Of a stretch of 64,000 nucleotides of DNA, positions 54,376-63,883 are shown in pieces. The translations under genes and the position numbers were made by a program. Source of the DNA: Secundilactobacillus folii. Lineage in GTDB: Bacteria; Bacillota; Bacilli; Lactobacillales; Lactobacillaceae. The number at the start of each line of letters is the position of its first letter. Position 1 is the stretch's first letter. Location of the stretch: positions 62,001-126,000 of the forward strand of contig NZ_WNJO01000003.1 of the NCBI RefSeq assembly GCF_009720675.1, given 5' to 3'. The notes under the pieces are model-generated. The model saw only the letters and a program-made list of their open reading frames with translations. It was not told the DNA's origin and ran no database searches.

Positions 54376-56632
54376 GAGCTAATTCCTTACGTACCTGTTT
54401 AGTTGCTGCGACAACGTTTTCCAGACTAGCTGTGGTTTCCTTCGTGCCCCGTGTCTTCAAACCACAATCTGGGTTGATCCAAACATTGTTCAACGGCACT
54501 TTCTTCAAAATCTTATGGATCGTGCCGGCAACTTCGCTTTCACTTGGGATCCGTGGAGAGTGAATATCGTATACCCCAGGTCCAACGTGGGTCTTAAAAT
54601 GATCCTCTTGTAAGGTATCAAGTAAAGTCAGATCGGCCCGTGAAGCTTCAAACGAAATAACGTCCGCATCCATATCATCAATCGCATCAATAATATCGCC
54701 AAATTCACTGTAGCACATATGCGTATGAATCTGCGTCGTTGGCTTAACCTTACTGCCGACTAACCGGAAAGCTGGAATCGCCCAGTCAAGATAACGGCTG
54801 TACCAGTCCGACTTGCGTAATGGCAGTTTTTCCCGTAAGGCTGCTTCGTCGATTTGAATGATCTTGATACCGTGCTTTTCAAGATCCAGAGCTTCAGCCT
54901 GAATGGCTAAAGCAATCTGGAGTGTGGTTTCTTTTTTGGAGATATCTTCACGCGGAAACGACCAGTTTAGAATGGTCACTGGGCCGGTCAGCATCCCCTT
55001 CATCGGCTTATCAGTCAGGCTTTGAGCGTAAACTGATTCAGCCACGGTGATCGGCTGGTTTCGGCTGACGTCACCCCAGATAATTGGTGGTTTCACGCAA
55101 CGGGTACCATATGATTGAACCCAAGCATTGCTGGTAAACAGAAACCCATCCAGTTTCTCGCCAAAGTATTCCACCATGTCATTACGTTCGTATTCACCGT
55201 GAACGAGGACATCAAGGCCAATTTTCTCTTGAAATTCAACGCATTGTTTGATCATATCACGATTAAATTGATCGTACTGTTTCTTGGTGATCTCACCACG
55301 CTTGTATTTAGCACGGTTGCGCCTTACCTCACGAGTTTGCGGGAACGAGCCAATCGTCGTAGTTGGCAATTCTGGTAAATCGAACTCCTTTTTTTGAATC
55401 TCAGCCCGTTCCTTGAAGGATGGTTCGCGGTGAAAGTCACTTTCCTTTAACGAAGCCACTTTATCAATGATGGCTTGATTTTCCTGGTAACGTGGCTTAG
55501 CAAATAGGGCTTCGTTAGCCTTTAAAGCATCCTCGCCGCTACCTCCCAAGATGTGATCCAAATCAGTCAGTTCAGTCAATTTTTCCTTCGCAAATGCCAG
55601 GTACTTCTTGTATTTTTCATCTAGCTGCGGCTCATTTTCCAGCGTATACGGTACGTGTAATAGTGAACAGGATGTTGACAGTACAATATTGGTCTTAGGC
55701 AACTTGTGAATCAAATTAAGTTTCTCGTCATAGTTTGCCTTCCAGACGTTTTTACCATTGATAACGCCGGCATACAGCACCTCATCATCGGGGAAGCCCT
55801 GCTTTTGAATCAGGTCAAGGCTTTCATCGCCTTCATGGAAATCCAGTCCAAGACCGTCAAAATCTAATGAGGTCAACAGGTCATAGCTGTCGCGAACATC
55901 GCCAAAGTAGGTCTGTGCCAGGACTTTCAACCCGTGCTTATTACTAAGCAGTGGTTTATAGAGGTCGGTAAACAATTCCAAATCAGCTTCGGATTGATCC
56001 TTCACTAATGACGGTTCGTCAAGCTGGATCCATTCAGCACCTAAACCAGCCAGTTTTGAAAAGACTTCCTCATAGGCACTGACAACGGCCTGCGTAAAGT
56101 CTGGCGCTTTTTTATTGTCCTCATACGCGCCTAGTTGCAGCAGTGTGTAGGGTCCAAGCAAAACCGGACGGGTCTGGTAACCTTGATCCTTTGCTTCTTG
56201 ATACTCGTCAAAAATTTTGGTTCCAACCAGCTTAACATCCGTATCGTCCTCAAATTCTGGGACTAAGTAGTGATAATTAGTGTTGAACCACTTCTTCATA
56301 CTGAGCGCAGTGGTATCGCCCTTTTCACCTTGATAACCACGTGCTTGAGCAAAGTATTCGTCAAGCGGTGATAAGTGAAGCGCTTTATAACGTTTAGGAA
56401 CGATATTGAAAAGCGTTGCGGCGTCTAGAGTCGTGTCATAATACGAAAAGTCATTTGAAACCAACTGGTCAATACCAGCATCACTAATCGTTTGCCAATT
56501 TTGATGGCGGAGCTCCGCTGCAGTTTGTCCTAATTCGTCAGCAGTAATCTCATGCTTAAAGTATTTTTGCACGGCGAATTTTAATTCCCGATGTGTTCCA
56601 ATCCGTGGATAACCAATGATAGTAGTTGTCAT
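54362..56632 (-). CDS. metE: Cobalamin-independent methionine synthase
   Basis: 756 aa from ATG 56632 with SD AAAGGGGA; a 14-codon longer frame is unlikely. Transfers methyl from 5-methyl-THF-polyglutamate to homocysteine. N-terminal [18 protein letters not shown]-terminal catalytic domain with [26 protein letters not shown], Zn ligands in [10 protein letters not shown] (His, Cys), and [10 protein letters not shown] (Cys). Full length. Operon with metF. Confidence 0.97.
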   Translation of the reverse strand: MTTTIIGYPRIGTHRELKFAVQKYFKHEITADELGQTAAELRHQNWQTISDAGIDQLVSNDFSYYDTTLDAATLFNIVPKRYKALHLSPLDEYFAQARGYQGEKGDTTALSMKKWFNTNYHYLVPEFEDDTDVKLVGTKIFDEYQEAKDQGYQTRPVLLGPYTLLQLGAYEDNKKAPDFTQAVVSAYEEVFSKLAGLGAEWIQLDEPSLVKDQSEADLELFTDLYKPLLSNKHGLKVLAQTYFGDVRDSYDLLTSLDFDGLGLDFHEGDESLDLIQKQGFPDDEVLYAGVINGKNVWKANYDEKLNLIHKLPKTNIVLSTSCSLLHVPYTLENEPQLDEKYKKYLAFAKEKLTELTDLDHILGGSGEDALKANEALFAKPRYQENQAIIDKVASLKESDFHREPSFKERAEIQKKEFDLPELPTTTIGSFPQTREVRRNRAKYKRGEITKKQYDQFNRDMIKQCVEFQEKIGLDVLVHGEYERNDMVEYFGEKLDGFLFTSNAWVQSYGTRCVKPPIIWGDVSRNQPITVAESVYAQSLTDKPMKGMLTGPVTILNWSFPREDISKKETTLQIALAIQAEALDLEKHGIKIIQIDEAALREKLPLRKSDWYSRYLDWAIPAFRLVGSKVKPTTQIHTHMCYSEFGDIIDAIDDMDADVISFEASRADLTLLDTLQEDHFKTHVGPGVYDIHSPRIPSESEVAGTIHKILKKVPLNNVWINPDCGLKTRGTKETTASLENVVAATKQVRKELAHESR

Positions 56633-56694
56633 AATCTGTGTCCCCTTTATCTGATTCATGATTGTGTTCAACAATTAAACGTACTGATCGACAG

Positions 56695-56781
56695 TCACAT
56701 GACTTGACCATCAATGCCGTCACCAAGTAGGAAACTGGCAGTTGCGATCTTATTACGATGTAAATAACTAATTTTGGTCAC
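56695..56781 (-). CDS. Possible 28-aa small ORF in the metE leader
   Basis: GTG start 8 bp after AAGGGAG; reads MTKISYLHRNKIATASFLLG and ends GDGIDGQVM. It overlaps the start of the other leader ORF's end. No family recognised. It may be a leader peptide or chance. Confidence 0.35.
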   Translation of the reverse strand: MTKISYLHRNKIATASFLLGDGIDGQVM

Positions 56782-56875
56782 TGTAGTTTCTCCCTTCGTT
56801 CTTCATTGATGTTTGAGACGATTGTGGTTTAAAGGTGGCAAAAATGATTAGTGGTTTGAACCCATCAAATCTCAT
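56768..56875 (-). CDS. Possible 35-aa small ORF in the metE leader
   Basis: ATG at 56875, 9 bp after AGAGG, directly behind the T-box terminator; reads MRFDGFKPLIIFATFK and ends in TAG. The SD is moderate. A positional counterpart of the 40-aa ORF after the oppA T-box, but unrelated in sequence. Confidence 0.3.
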   Translation of the reverse strand: MRFDGFKPLIIFATFKPQSSQTSMKNEGRNYSDQN

Positions 56876-56892
56876 CCGCTTAGACCTCTTAA

Positions 56893-57165
56893 TAAAAAAA
56901 CGTCCTCACCCTCGCACTGCTGCGAAAGTAAGGACGATTACTCGCGTTACCACCTTAGTTCAAAGCCAGTTCACACTGACTTCCTCGATGGGTACCTGAT
57001 GATACCCTTGTGCGATAATGGGCACTCCCATGGTATTCTAACTCACGCTCGAATACCCCACTTAGTTGAAGACCATCTTCACACTCGCCCTTTACCGCTT
57101 CCCATCGATCACGGCTCTCTAACAAAAGTTAAAAGTGCTACTCATCTTCTAATCTCTTTTTCATA
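56893..57165 (-). promoter_or_regulatory. Methionine T-box leader of metE-metF
   Basis: Minus strand: core AAGGTGGTAACGCGA, terminator with CGTCCT / AGGACG arms and seven T, and Stem I GATGAGTA and GAAGATG with specifier ATG (57074-57076). UGGU in the bulge. Layout equals that of the Met T-box at 8.7-9.0 kb. Confidence 0.94.
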
Positions 57166-57176
57166 TCGTGGTTCTG

Positions 57177-57205
57177 ATGATAAACTGATTAGAGAAAAAT
57201 GTCAA
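57177..57205 (-). promoter_or_regulatory. Sigma-A promoter of metE-metF
   Basis: TTGACA (57200-57205) and TATCAT (57177-57182) on the minus strand, spacer 17 bp. Confidence 0.82.
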
Positions 57206-57378
57206 CCTTCGACTTTAATTCGGTTTAAATTCCTTCTCCACTTAAATATTAAGCTGCGTTTCGGTTCTTGCTGGATTATCAATGAAGAGACAATGATTAA
57301 AAAATACAGTCTAAATTGAACTTTCTGAGTAAAGTGTCTTATAATCAACATTAACTGATTTGAAATGAGGTCTAATCA

Positions 57379-57867
57379 ATGAGAAGAACTGATCGAGAAA
57401 TTACCGACGAGGCGACTAAACAAGCCATTTTGGCAAACGCTAAAGTCATCAACTTAGGTATACTAGATTTTCCAGCACCCTACGTTGTCCCTACCAATTA
57501 CGGCTACGAAATGGTGGCTGGCAAACTGCGGCTTTACATTCATGGGGCATCCGAGGGCCGTAAACGGGGGCTGATTGCTGCCAACCCCAACGTTTCATTC
57601 AGCATTATTGACCAGACTGGGCTGTATACGCCAGCTGACGGTGAACCCGTCAGCCACTACAGTTATTTTTATCGCAGTCTGCTGGGATCTGGTGTGGCGA
57701 CGCTGGTGGACGATTTAACAGAAAAGGAGCATGCTTTGCGCTTAGTGCTTAAACATGAAGTCGGCCATGAAGTGCCTGGTGAAATTAGCCAGCATGACTT
57801 GGAGCACGTGGGCGTGATTCGAGTAGACGTGGAACAGTATACAGGCAAACAGCATTTGGCCAACTGA
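57379..57867 (+). CDS. Pyridoxamine 5'-phosphate oxidase-family protein (Nim-like)
   Basis: 162 aa split-barrel flavoprotein: MRRTDREITDEATKQAILANAKVINLGI start, PYVVPTNYGYEMVAGKLRLYIHGASEGRK (FMN-contact region), YFYRSLLGSGVATLVDD. Typical of NimA-type/heme-degrading-like small flavoproteins. The true substrate is unknown. Ends just before a bidirectional terminator shared with the AraC-type gene. Confidence 0.85.
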   Translation: MRRTDREITDEATKQAILANAKVINLGILDFPAPYVVPTNYGYEMVAGKLRLYIHGASEGRKRGLIAANPNVSFSIIDQTGLYTPADGEPVSHYSYFYRSLLGSGVATLVDDLTEKEHALRLVLKHEVGHEVPGEISQHDLEHVGVIRVDVEQYTGKQHLAN

Positions 57868-57886
57868 GGATGCAACTAATAATCCA

Positions 57887-57926
57887 GGCGTGATTTACTG
57901 AGCAACAGTAATCACGCCCTTTTTGT
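57887..57926. terminator. Terminator between PNPOx-like and AraC genes
   Basis: GGCGTGATTTACTG / CAGTAATCACGCC and a TTTTT tail; it overlaps the end of the AraC-type gene. Confidence 0.85.
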
Positions 57927-59105
57927 GTATTTTTGTCTATCAGCGGTTGGCGTGAGCAGCCAAACCTTTTGATAGTTTCGAACGAAGCTAGCAGCATCAT
58001 GATAACCAGCCTTCACGGCGATTTGCTCAATCGTTAATGAGGAGGCTAAAACCAACGGCCGGGCTAACTTGCAACGAAATAGATTAAGCAACGGGTTAAA
58101 GGTCAGACCAAATTGTTTTTGTAGACGATCACTAACGGTATCAATGGAGAAGTTAAAATGCTCAGCAATTTGAGCTACGGTCAGTGGCTCAGAACAATGT
58201 TCCAGTAGATACACGCCAATCACCCAGCCATCACTAACACCAATCAACTGATGATTGACCTTTAACTGAGCTCGGTACGCACCTGGCAGCAACCGATGAG
58301 TTCGCTGAAACTGATAGTAAAAAGTACCAATGCTATGAAAACCACAAACGTTGGCAATTTGTCGAACTGTTAATTCAGAGAATTGCAATAACGCTGTGGC
58401 GTTACGGATTCGAACTTGATTAAGTAATTGGTCAAAAGTGAAGCCGCTAATTGCTTTAAGCCCTCGTTGAATTTGTTCCTCACTGGCACCAAAAAGTGCT
58501 GCCAGTTTACTCAAAGAGATATTCGATTGGTGATGAAAAGTGAGATACTTGAGCCACTGCCATGCTGGGTCAACGTCTTCGTGAGGTGAAGGGAGTTTGA
58601 CCCCTGTTTGGAATAGATGCAACAGATAAGAAGCTACTGCCAGATTCAAGCTTGGCGTTCCATTATTAGATAATTGCTTCTGCCGAATAACTTCCTGGCA
58701 GAACTGCGCGAGAAAGTTCAGTTCACTTGCGGTAACTCTGATGATTGGATAGTATTGCTCTGTCCTTTTTAAAGCTTCCGCATAGTTATTTTCGTCTGTT
58801 GATGATAACAATGGCAGCCCCATGCCCATTCGAACGCGAAATAAGTCAACCGTTTGATTGGTTTGCAATGTTAGCTGCTGCATCTGGTAAGGCATTAGTT
58901 CAATAATTTCACCCGCGACTAATGAAATTGACTGACGATTAATTTCAAGTCTCGCACTCCCAGCAGTAATGATGAGAAATTCCGCTTCATCCGAGAAATA
59001 AGCTGGTTGAGAAGAGCTAATTTTTTGACTCACAATAGTCAGTGCCTGTGGTTGATACTCCCCGGACAAATAATTGGCACTAACGTAGGGCATCGTATCA
59101 CTCAT
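57912..59105 (-). CDS. AraC-family regulator with two HTH DNA-binding domains
   Basis: 397 aa from ATG 59105, 7 bp after SD AAAGGAG. N-terminal cupin-like domain (SARLEINRQSISLVAGEIIELMPYQMQQL), then two separate AraC-type DNA-binding units. The first is SLSKLAALFGASEEQIQRGLKAISG with LTVRQIANVCGFHSIGTFYYQFQRTH. The second is LTVAQIAEHFNFSIDTVSDRLQKQFG with LTIEQIAVKAGYHDAASFVRNYQK. Ordinary AraC proteins have one. It is divergent from an SDR gene, a likely target. Confidence 0.9.
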   Translation of the reverse strand: MSDTMPYVSANYLSGEYQPQALTIVSQKISSSQPAYFSDEAEFLIITAGSARLEINRQSISLVAGEIIELMPYQMQQLTLQTNQTVDLFRVRMGMGLPLLSSTDENNYAEALKRTEQYYPIIRVTASELNFLAQFCQEVIRQKQLSNNGTPSLNLAVASYLLHLFQTGVKLPSPHEDVDPAWQWLKYLTFHHQSNISLSKLAALFGASEEQIQRGLKAISGFTFDQLLNQVRIRNATALLQFSELTVRQIANVCGFHSIGTFYYQFQRTHRLLPGAYRAQLKVNHQLIGVSDGWVIGVYLLEHCSEPLTVAQIAEHFNFSIDTVSDRLQKQFGLTFNPLLNLFRCKLARPLVLASSLTIEQIAVKAGYHDAASFVRNYQKVWLLTPTADRQKYTKRA

Positions 59106-59207
59106 TGTCATTCTCCTTTTGAACAATTAACCGATTTTTATTAATTAAGCGTTTTCATATTCTATTATACTAATAATGGCAAATAACCAGTAAAGGAAGT
59201 TTTAAAA

Positions 59208-59942
59208 ATGGCTAGATTAACGGGTAAAGTAGCAATTATAACTGGTGGTTCACAAGGAATGGGCGCGTCACACGTAAAACTGTTTGTTGCTGAAGGTGCT
59301 AAAGTGGTTTTCACCGATATTAACGCGGAGGCTGGTGAGAAATTAGCTGACTCACTGGGTGATAACGCTTTATTCGTGAAACAGGATGTTAGCAATGAAG
59401 AGGATTGGCAACACGTGATTGAAACGACGATCGCTCACTTTGGTCAATTGGATATTCTTGTTAATAACGCTGGAATCACCTATGCAAAGTCGCTATTTGA
59501 CGTTTCAACTGACGATTACTTAAAGATTGTCAAAATTAATCAATTAAGTGTCTTTTTAGGTATGAAATACGCGGCAGCCGAAATGAAAAAGACCGGTCAC
59601 GGTAGCATCGTCAATATTTCATCAATGAATGGTCTGGTGGGTGGTGCAATCGGGTACACTGATACTAAGTTTGCTGTGCGCGGAATGACTAAGGCCGCCT
59701 CCTTAGAGCTGTCTCACTATGGAATCCGGGTCAACTCCGTTCATCCAGGCGTCATTTCAACGCCAATGATTCACCAAGGAGATACAGATGACGCCGTGAA
59801 ACAGTTTGCTAAGGCGATTCCATTACAACGCATCGCAGAGCCTGAAGAGGTATCCAAGATGGTGCTGTTTCTAGCTTCAGATGACGCCAGTTATTCCACT
59901 GGTTCAGAATTCGTGGTTGATGGCGGGTTAACGGCTCAGTAA
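59208..59942 (+). CDS. Short-chain dehydrogenase/reductase (LbADH-like)
   Basis: 244 aa. Rossmann motif GGSQGMGASH, NNAG, catalytic Ser in NISSMNG, and YTDTK (YxxxK). The C-terminal TGSEFVVDGGLTAQ and the TPMI substrate loop resemble the R-specific alcohol dehydrogenases of lactobacilli. NADP(H) preference is not decided by the sequence: GSQGMG with VFTDINAEAG favours NAD(H). SD AAGGAAG. Divergent from the AraC-type gene. Confidence 0.9.
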   Translation: MARLTGKVAIITGGSQGMGASHVKLFVAEGAKVVFTDINAEAGEKLADSLGDNALFVKQDVSNEEDWQHVIETTIAHFGQLDILVNNAGITYAKSLFDVSTDDYLKIVKINQLSVFLGMKYAAAEMKKTGHGSIVNISSMNGLVGGAIGYTDTKFAVRGMTKAASLELSHYGIRVNSVHPGVISTPMIHQGDTDDAVKQFAKAIPLQRIAEPEEVSKMVLFLASDDASYSTGSEFVVDGGLTAQ

Positions 59943-60066
59943 AACGTTAGTACATTGTTTGAAAGCTGATTCAGAACCGCTGAATTTTTGGTGGGAAGGT
60001 CCACCTAAGTTCAACTGAATTTAACATCCCGAAACGACTGTGGCAAAGATTCGATAACACGGTCAC

Positions 60067-60125
60067 TAAAAAACGACTTATCGCTAAAGTCCAAAAATCA
60101 GATTTTGCGATAAGCCGTTTTTCTC
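60067..60125. terminator. Terminator between the SDR and third matrixin genes
   Basis: AAAAACGACTTATCGC / GCGATAAGCCGTTTTT, bidirectional. The surrounding gap (59943-60225) holds no gene I can support. Confidence 0.85.
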
Positions 60126-60225
60126 TGTGGAATTAAAGCAGGAATAATCGTTATTTACACCACAAATGTACTGCCAATAAAAGAGCCGTTTCCCCGAATA
60201 ACAGCTCTCTTTTGAAGCCCTTTGA

Positions 60226-60912
60226 TCAATTTTTTCGCCAACTGATGGCTGTAGTTTCCCGATCTCGTTTAACTAACTTATTCAACTGGTTAAACAGCGG
60301 TCGTTGCTGCACGCCGTCCTGAGCGTACGTCTCGGCACTTTTAGTGTCAGTCACCGAGCGAGGAAATTGAGCCCGATAATCCAGGTTGACCGCCTCTTCA
60401 TCTACCTTTTGAATCGAATAGTACCGGTTAGCAAAGTACATGACACTTTTCATCTGCGGATTGTGTGCCAGACCCATGGTATGACCTAGCTCGTGTTCTG
60501 CCACATCGATCCGTTGCTGATGGGTGTACTTGTAAGTCTTCAGTGTTGTACTGTTAAGATAAGTGTCGACTTTGGTGATCAAGTCGTCATTGTTGTAGGT
60601 GACATACGTCAAACCCGCGATACTGGCCTTTCTTTCGTTTAGTGGCATCGGAGCAATCGTGATCTGCGCTTGGGCAGCCGTGGTCAATCTGAACTGAAAG
60701 ACGTGTTCGTGATTCCAGTTAGTCAGCGCTTGACGCCAGATCTGCTGATAATAGGGACTCGTGACAGTCATGCGAACGGTGGCTTCATCAGTGGCAAAAC
60801 GGTAAGGCTTAACCGGCGTGATCTCGGCCTGCGCAGTGATCGCGGCGCCACAGGCTAAACCAACCAACCCAACAAACAGACATAATAATAGCTTACCTGC
60901 ACTAATGAACAT
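60226..60912 (-). CDS. Matrixin-type zinc metalloprotease (M10 family), secreted
   Basis: 228 aa from ATG 60912 behind SD AAAGGAGG; the longer frame is unlikely. Signal peptide (LLLCLFVGLVGLACGAAITAQA). Motif HELGHTMGLAH (His140, 144, 150) and Met-turn SVMYF (Met158). It shares PYRFATDEATV, YYQQIWRQA and WNHEH with the matrixin at 52.4 kb, so these two are paralogues. C-terminal tail of about 60 aa is polar. Confidence 0.88.
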   Translation of the reverse strand: MFISAGKLLLCLFVGLVGLACGAAITAQAEITPVKPYRFATDEATVRMTVTSPYYQQIWRQALTNWNHEHVFQFRLTTAAQAQITIAPMPLNERKASIAGLTYVTYNNDDLITKVDTYLNSTTLKTYKYTHQQRIDVAEHELGHTMGLAHNPQMKSVMYFANRYYSIQKVDEEAVNLDYRAQFPRSVTDTKSAETYAQDGVQQRPLFNQLNKLVKRDRETTAISWRKN

Positions 60913-61065
60913 AGTACTGCCTCCTTTATCATTGGTTAAAACTGTCAAATAAATCAACGGATAAAGTTGGATGTACCCCAATGAGATAATATCATAGAAT
61001 GTCTTAAAACCAGTTTATGATGCTTGTGAAATTGAATCGTTTAACAACCTTGCAGATAGCAGCTT

Positions 61066-62409
61066 TCAAAGGCTTTTTTCGTGATTTTTCGGTGACCCCA
61101 ATAACCAATAAACTAACCCACCCACGAAAAAACCAACGAACCATGACACATTCACGGTGAAGGCTGCTGCAACTGCTCCCAATATTAGTGCCAAGGGTGC
61201 CCGCCAAGTATAGAGTGGCACTTGCGGTGCATAGAGATCGGCCATGGAAACTTTTTGACGTCGATGCACGTAATACTCAATCAAAATAATTGCCGTCATT
61301 GGACCCAAAAAGATGGCGTAAATATGAATAAACAGGGCTAAACCAGTAGCTGAACTATTTTGCACGAGCAACCACGGACACGTTAGTACTGCCAAGACGC
61401 CAATAATTGCGGTGGCGCCTTTTTGCGGCATCTTCAAGATCCCCGTTAGCATGTAAGTCGGCGGCATGATGTTGGCAACGGTATTGGTCGTGATCGTTCC
61501 CAGCACAATGAAAACTGAAACGATAACAGTCACGGCTTGATTGTGAAAGAGTACGGCCATGGCATTGACCGGGCTGGCGATCCCCGTAACTACCGCAATC
61601 ATGGCGCCAGTTAGGATCGTTAACCCATACGCTATGCCAATGGGTAATAAATACAATAGTGCTCGTCGTCCGCTGCTAACGCCCGTTTTCAGCTCCCGTG
61701 AATAATCGGCGGCCGACTCAAAGATGGCGGTGTAATTACCAAGAAAGGCTACGATTAAACTCCAAAATGGCAGTCCCCACGTGCCTTTAGCGTGCACAAA
61801 TCGTTGTTGAATCGCCAACTGGTGCTGAGTAATCAAAAGAATGAAAACACCCACCATGGCAAGCATCACCAGCGTTGCAATGAGACTATTCACAACCTTG
61901 ATGGATTTAAATCCACCTAGCGCAAGTAGCACTTGCATCAGTTGAAAAATCAAAAAGGCCTGAAAAGTGTAATCCTGTCGATAACCAAAAAGAATCCGTC
62001 TAATCTGATTCAGTGCCAGCGCACCCGTCCAGCTTTGAAAACCAAACCAAACGATGGCTGGCACCCCGCGCAGAAGACTGGCAAGCTTGGCACCTTGCTG
62101 CCCGAACGATAATCTCAGTTGAATCACGTACGGTGCTCCCGTTTGATAACCGAAACGATCATTGAAGGTAAAAATCAACGAAATCAACGAAATGGCAATT
62201 ATTGCAGCAGTCATCGTCTGCATCAGGTTCAACGTTGCAGCACCAGCCACGACAATCGAAGAGCCTAAGGTAATGTTGCCAATGTTGAAGCCATCACCCA
62301 GCCACATCGCCGCGTAAGCAAGCGTACCAACATGCCGTGTGTCAGTGGTCAACGGCCGTAAATCAGCGGCAACGTTATCCCACCTATCATTGCTGATGGA
62401 TGGTGTCAT
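61066..62409 (-). CDS. NCS1-family permease, allantoin/hydantoin-type
   Basis: 447 aa, about 12 membrane segments. NCS1 blocks: NVAADLRPLTTDTRHVGTLAYAAMWLGDGFNIGN and WFGFQSWTGALALN, GNYTAIFESAADYSRELKTG. This resembles PucI and Mhp1. Start overlaps the amidohydrolase stop by 4 bp, so the two are coupled. Controlled by a TPP riboswitch. Substrate: a cyclic amide, or a thiamine-related pyrimidine, by inference. Confidence 0.9.
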   Translation of the reverse strand: MTPSISNDRWDNVAADLRPLTTDTRHVGTLAYAAMWLGDGFNIGNITLGSSIVVAGAATLNLMQTMTAAIIAISLISLIFTFNDRFGYQTGAPYVIQLRLSFGQQGAKLASLLRGVPAIVWFGFQSWTGALALNQIRRILFGYRQDYTFQAFLIFQLMQVLLALGGFKSIKVVNSLIATLVMLAMVGVFILLITQHQLAIQQRFVHAKGTWGLPFWSLIVAFLGNYTAIFESAADYSRELKTGVSSGRRALLYLLPIGIAYGLTILTGAMIAVVTGIASPVNAMAVLFHNQAVTVIVSVFIVLGTITTNTVANIMPPTYMLTGILKMPQKGATAIIGVLAVLTCPWLLVQNSSATGLALFIHIYAIFLGPMTAIILIEYYVHRRQKVSMADLYAPQVPLYTWRAPLALILGAVAAAFTVNVSWFVGFFVGGLVYWLLGSPKNHEKSL

Positions 62410-63797
62410 AACGTTGCCTCCGTTCGCAGGTCGTTCGTTAAGAATTTACCAGTTGGCTCTTTACTGAACGGTCGTCCCAGTTCAAAAATCGTTTGGCCAC
62501 GTAAGAGGGTTCGCGTTACTCGACTGTGAATCGTCCGGCCAACGTAAGCAGACAGTTTATTTTTATAGAATAGATCCTCATTACGTAACGTATAACTAGC
62601 GTTAGGGTCCAGCAAAACAAAGTCCGCATCTTTACCAACCGTGAGTTGCCCCTTCTGTGTCAGGCCGAATAGTTCCGCAGGACGTTGGGCTGTCAAATGC
62701 ACAAACTGGGTGACGGATAACTTGCCGGATTTTACCCCCACATCGTAAAACAAGTCCACGTTATTCTGTGCCCCACTGATACCACCCCAGACTTCGAAAA
62801 TATTATTGTGAGGGTCAGCCTTCATTGCTGCTGGTGCAGGTGAGTGGTCAGAGGTCACAATATCCACGTGACCAGCTTGGACTTCGTGCCAGAGGTCGGC
62901 CTGGATCTCAGGTGACCTCAGTACAGGCGCACACTTAGCTAGCGGCCCAATGCGCTTAAAATCAGCTGTCGTCAGGGTCAAATAGTGGACACAGGTTTCA
63001 CAGGTCACGTCCTGTCCTGCCTGGCGCGCTCTTTGAACCTCTCGGACTGCTGCCCCAGTTGATAGGTGAACAAAGTGCAGTTTGCAGCCGGTCTGTTTAG
63101 CAATATACAGAGCTCTTCTTACTGCTTCGACCTCCACCATTGGCGGTCGAGAATCAATGTAGGCTTGAATGTCAGTATGACCCTGTGCAATTTCTGCTTC
63201 GGCTAGTCGATCCGTTAACACCGCATTCTCTGCATGCAAGGATAGTCGCAGCCCAGTCTTAGCAGTGGCTTGCATCCCCCAGTAGAGATCATAATCGTCC
63301 ACGTTATGAAAATCACCAGGCGTGTCCGTCCCAGCCGTTGCCATAAAAGCTTTAAATCCCGCTGCCCCAGTAGCTGCCATCGCTTCTATTTCAGCCTGAT
63401 TCCCCGGTACCAAGCCACCATACAGTGCGAAATCAACATACGATTTACCCGAGGCAATTTGGCGATGACGGTTGAATTCAGCAGCTGTCGTGCGCGCTGG
63501 CAGGGCATTTAACGGCATCACCACCATACTTGTGGTGCCACCGGCCGCCAGTGCTTGGCTGCCAGTTTGGTAATCTTCCCAGTCGCTGCGCCCCGGCTCG
63601 TTGATGTGGACGTGGGCATCCACCATACCAGGCAGTACCAGTTGCCCCTTGGCATCAATCGTTGTTACCGCAGTTAAGCCGTGATTTAACAGGTTCCCGA
63701 TGGCAGCAATTCTGCCATTCTCAATTGCCAGCTCACCTTTAACGACGCTTGTCGGGGTGACAATTGCAGCATTTTTAATAACGGTCGCTACTTGCAT
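62406..63797 (-). CDS. Allantoinase-like cyclic amidohydrolase
   Basis: 463 aa from ATG 63797, 8 bp after SD GGAGG; the frame continues to 63851 but runs into the riboswitch terminator. Dihydroorotase/allantoinase superfamily: metal ligands DAHVHINEPG, GFKAFMA (carboxylated Lys), SLHAEN, HFVHLST, and SDHSP. Blocks such as EPGRSDWEDYQTGSQ, CETCVHYLTL and RPAELFGLTQKGQLTVGKDADF are close to allantoinase AllB. It hydrolyses a cyclic amide; the substrate under TPP control is not established. Operon with the NCS1 permease. Confidence 0.9.
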   Translation of the reverse strand: MQVATVIKNAAIVTPTSVVKGELAIENGRIAAIGNLLNHGLTAVTTIDAKGQLVLPGMVDAHVHINEPGRSDWEDYQTGSQALAAGGTTSMVVMPLNALPARTTAAEFNRHRQIASGKSYVDFALYGGLVPGNQAEIEAMAATGAAGFKAFMATAGTDTPGDFHNVDDYDLYWGMQATAKTGLRLSLHAENAVLTDRLAEAEIAQGHTDIQAYIDSRPPMVEVEAVRRALYIAKQTGCKLHFVHLSTGAAVREVQRARQAGQDVTCETCVHYLTLTTADFKRIGPLAKCAPVLRSPEIQADLWHEVQAGHVDIVTSDHSPAPAAMKADPHNNIFEVWGGISGAQNNVDLFYDVGVKSGKLSVTQFVHLTAQRPAELFGLTQKGQLTVGKDADFVLLDPNASYTLRNEDLFYKNKLSAYVGRTIHSRVTRTLLRGQTIFELGRPFSKEPTGKFLTNDLRTEATL

Positions 63798-63836
63798 TTG
63801 ATTTCCTCCAGACACATTGGGGGCTGGAAATTGCGC

Positions 63837-63871
63837 AAATAAAAAGTCCATCTGAATAACTCAAATGGACT
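63837..63871 (-). terminator. Riboswitch expression-platform terminator
   Basis: AGTCCATTTGA / TCAGATGGACT with T5 tail on the minus strand, directly after the TPP aptamer. A small hairpin TAGTC-GAGA-GACTA lies between them. Confidence 0.85.
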
Positions 63872-63883
63872 GGTAGTCTCTCG

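Noticed and set aside
61004-61207. 67-aa frame at the end of the NCS1 permease
   Set aside because: Out-of-frame shadow within the permease C-terminal region.
63798-63851. N-terminal extension of the amidohydrolase
   Set aside because: It overlaps the riboswitch terminator; the SD-linked ATG at 63797 is the better start.
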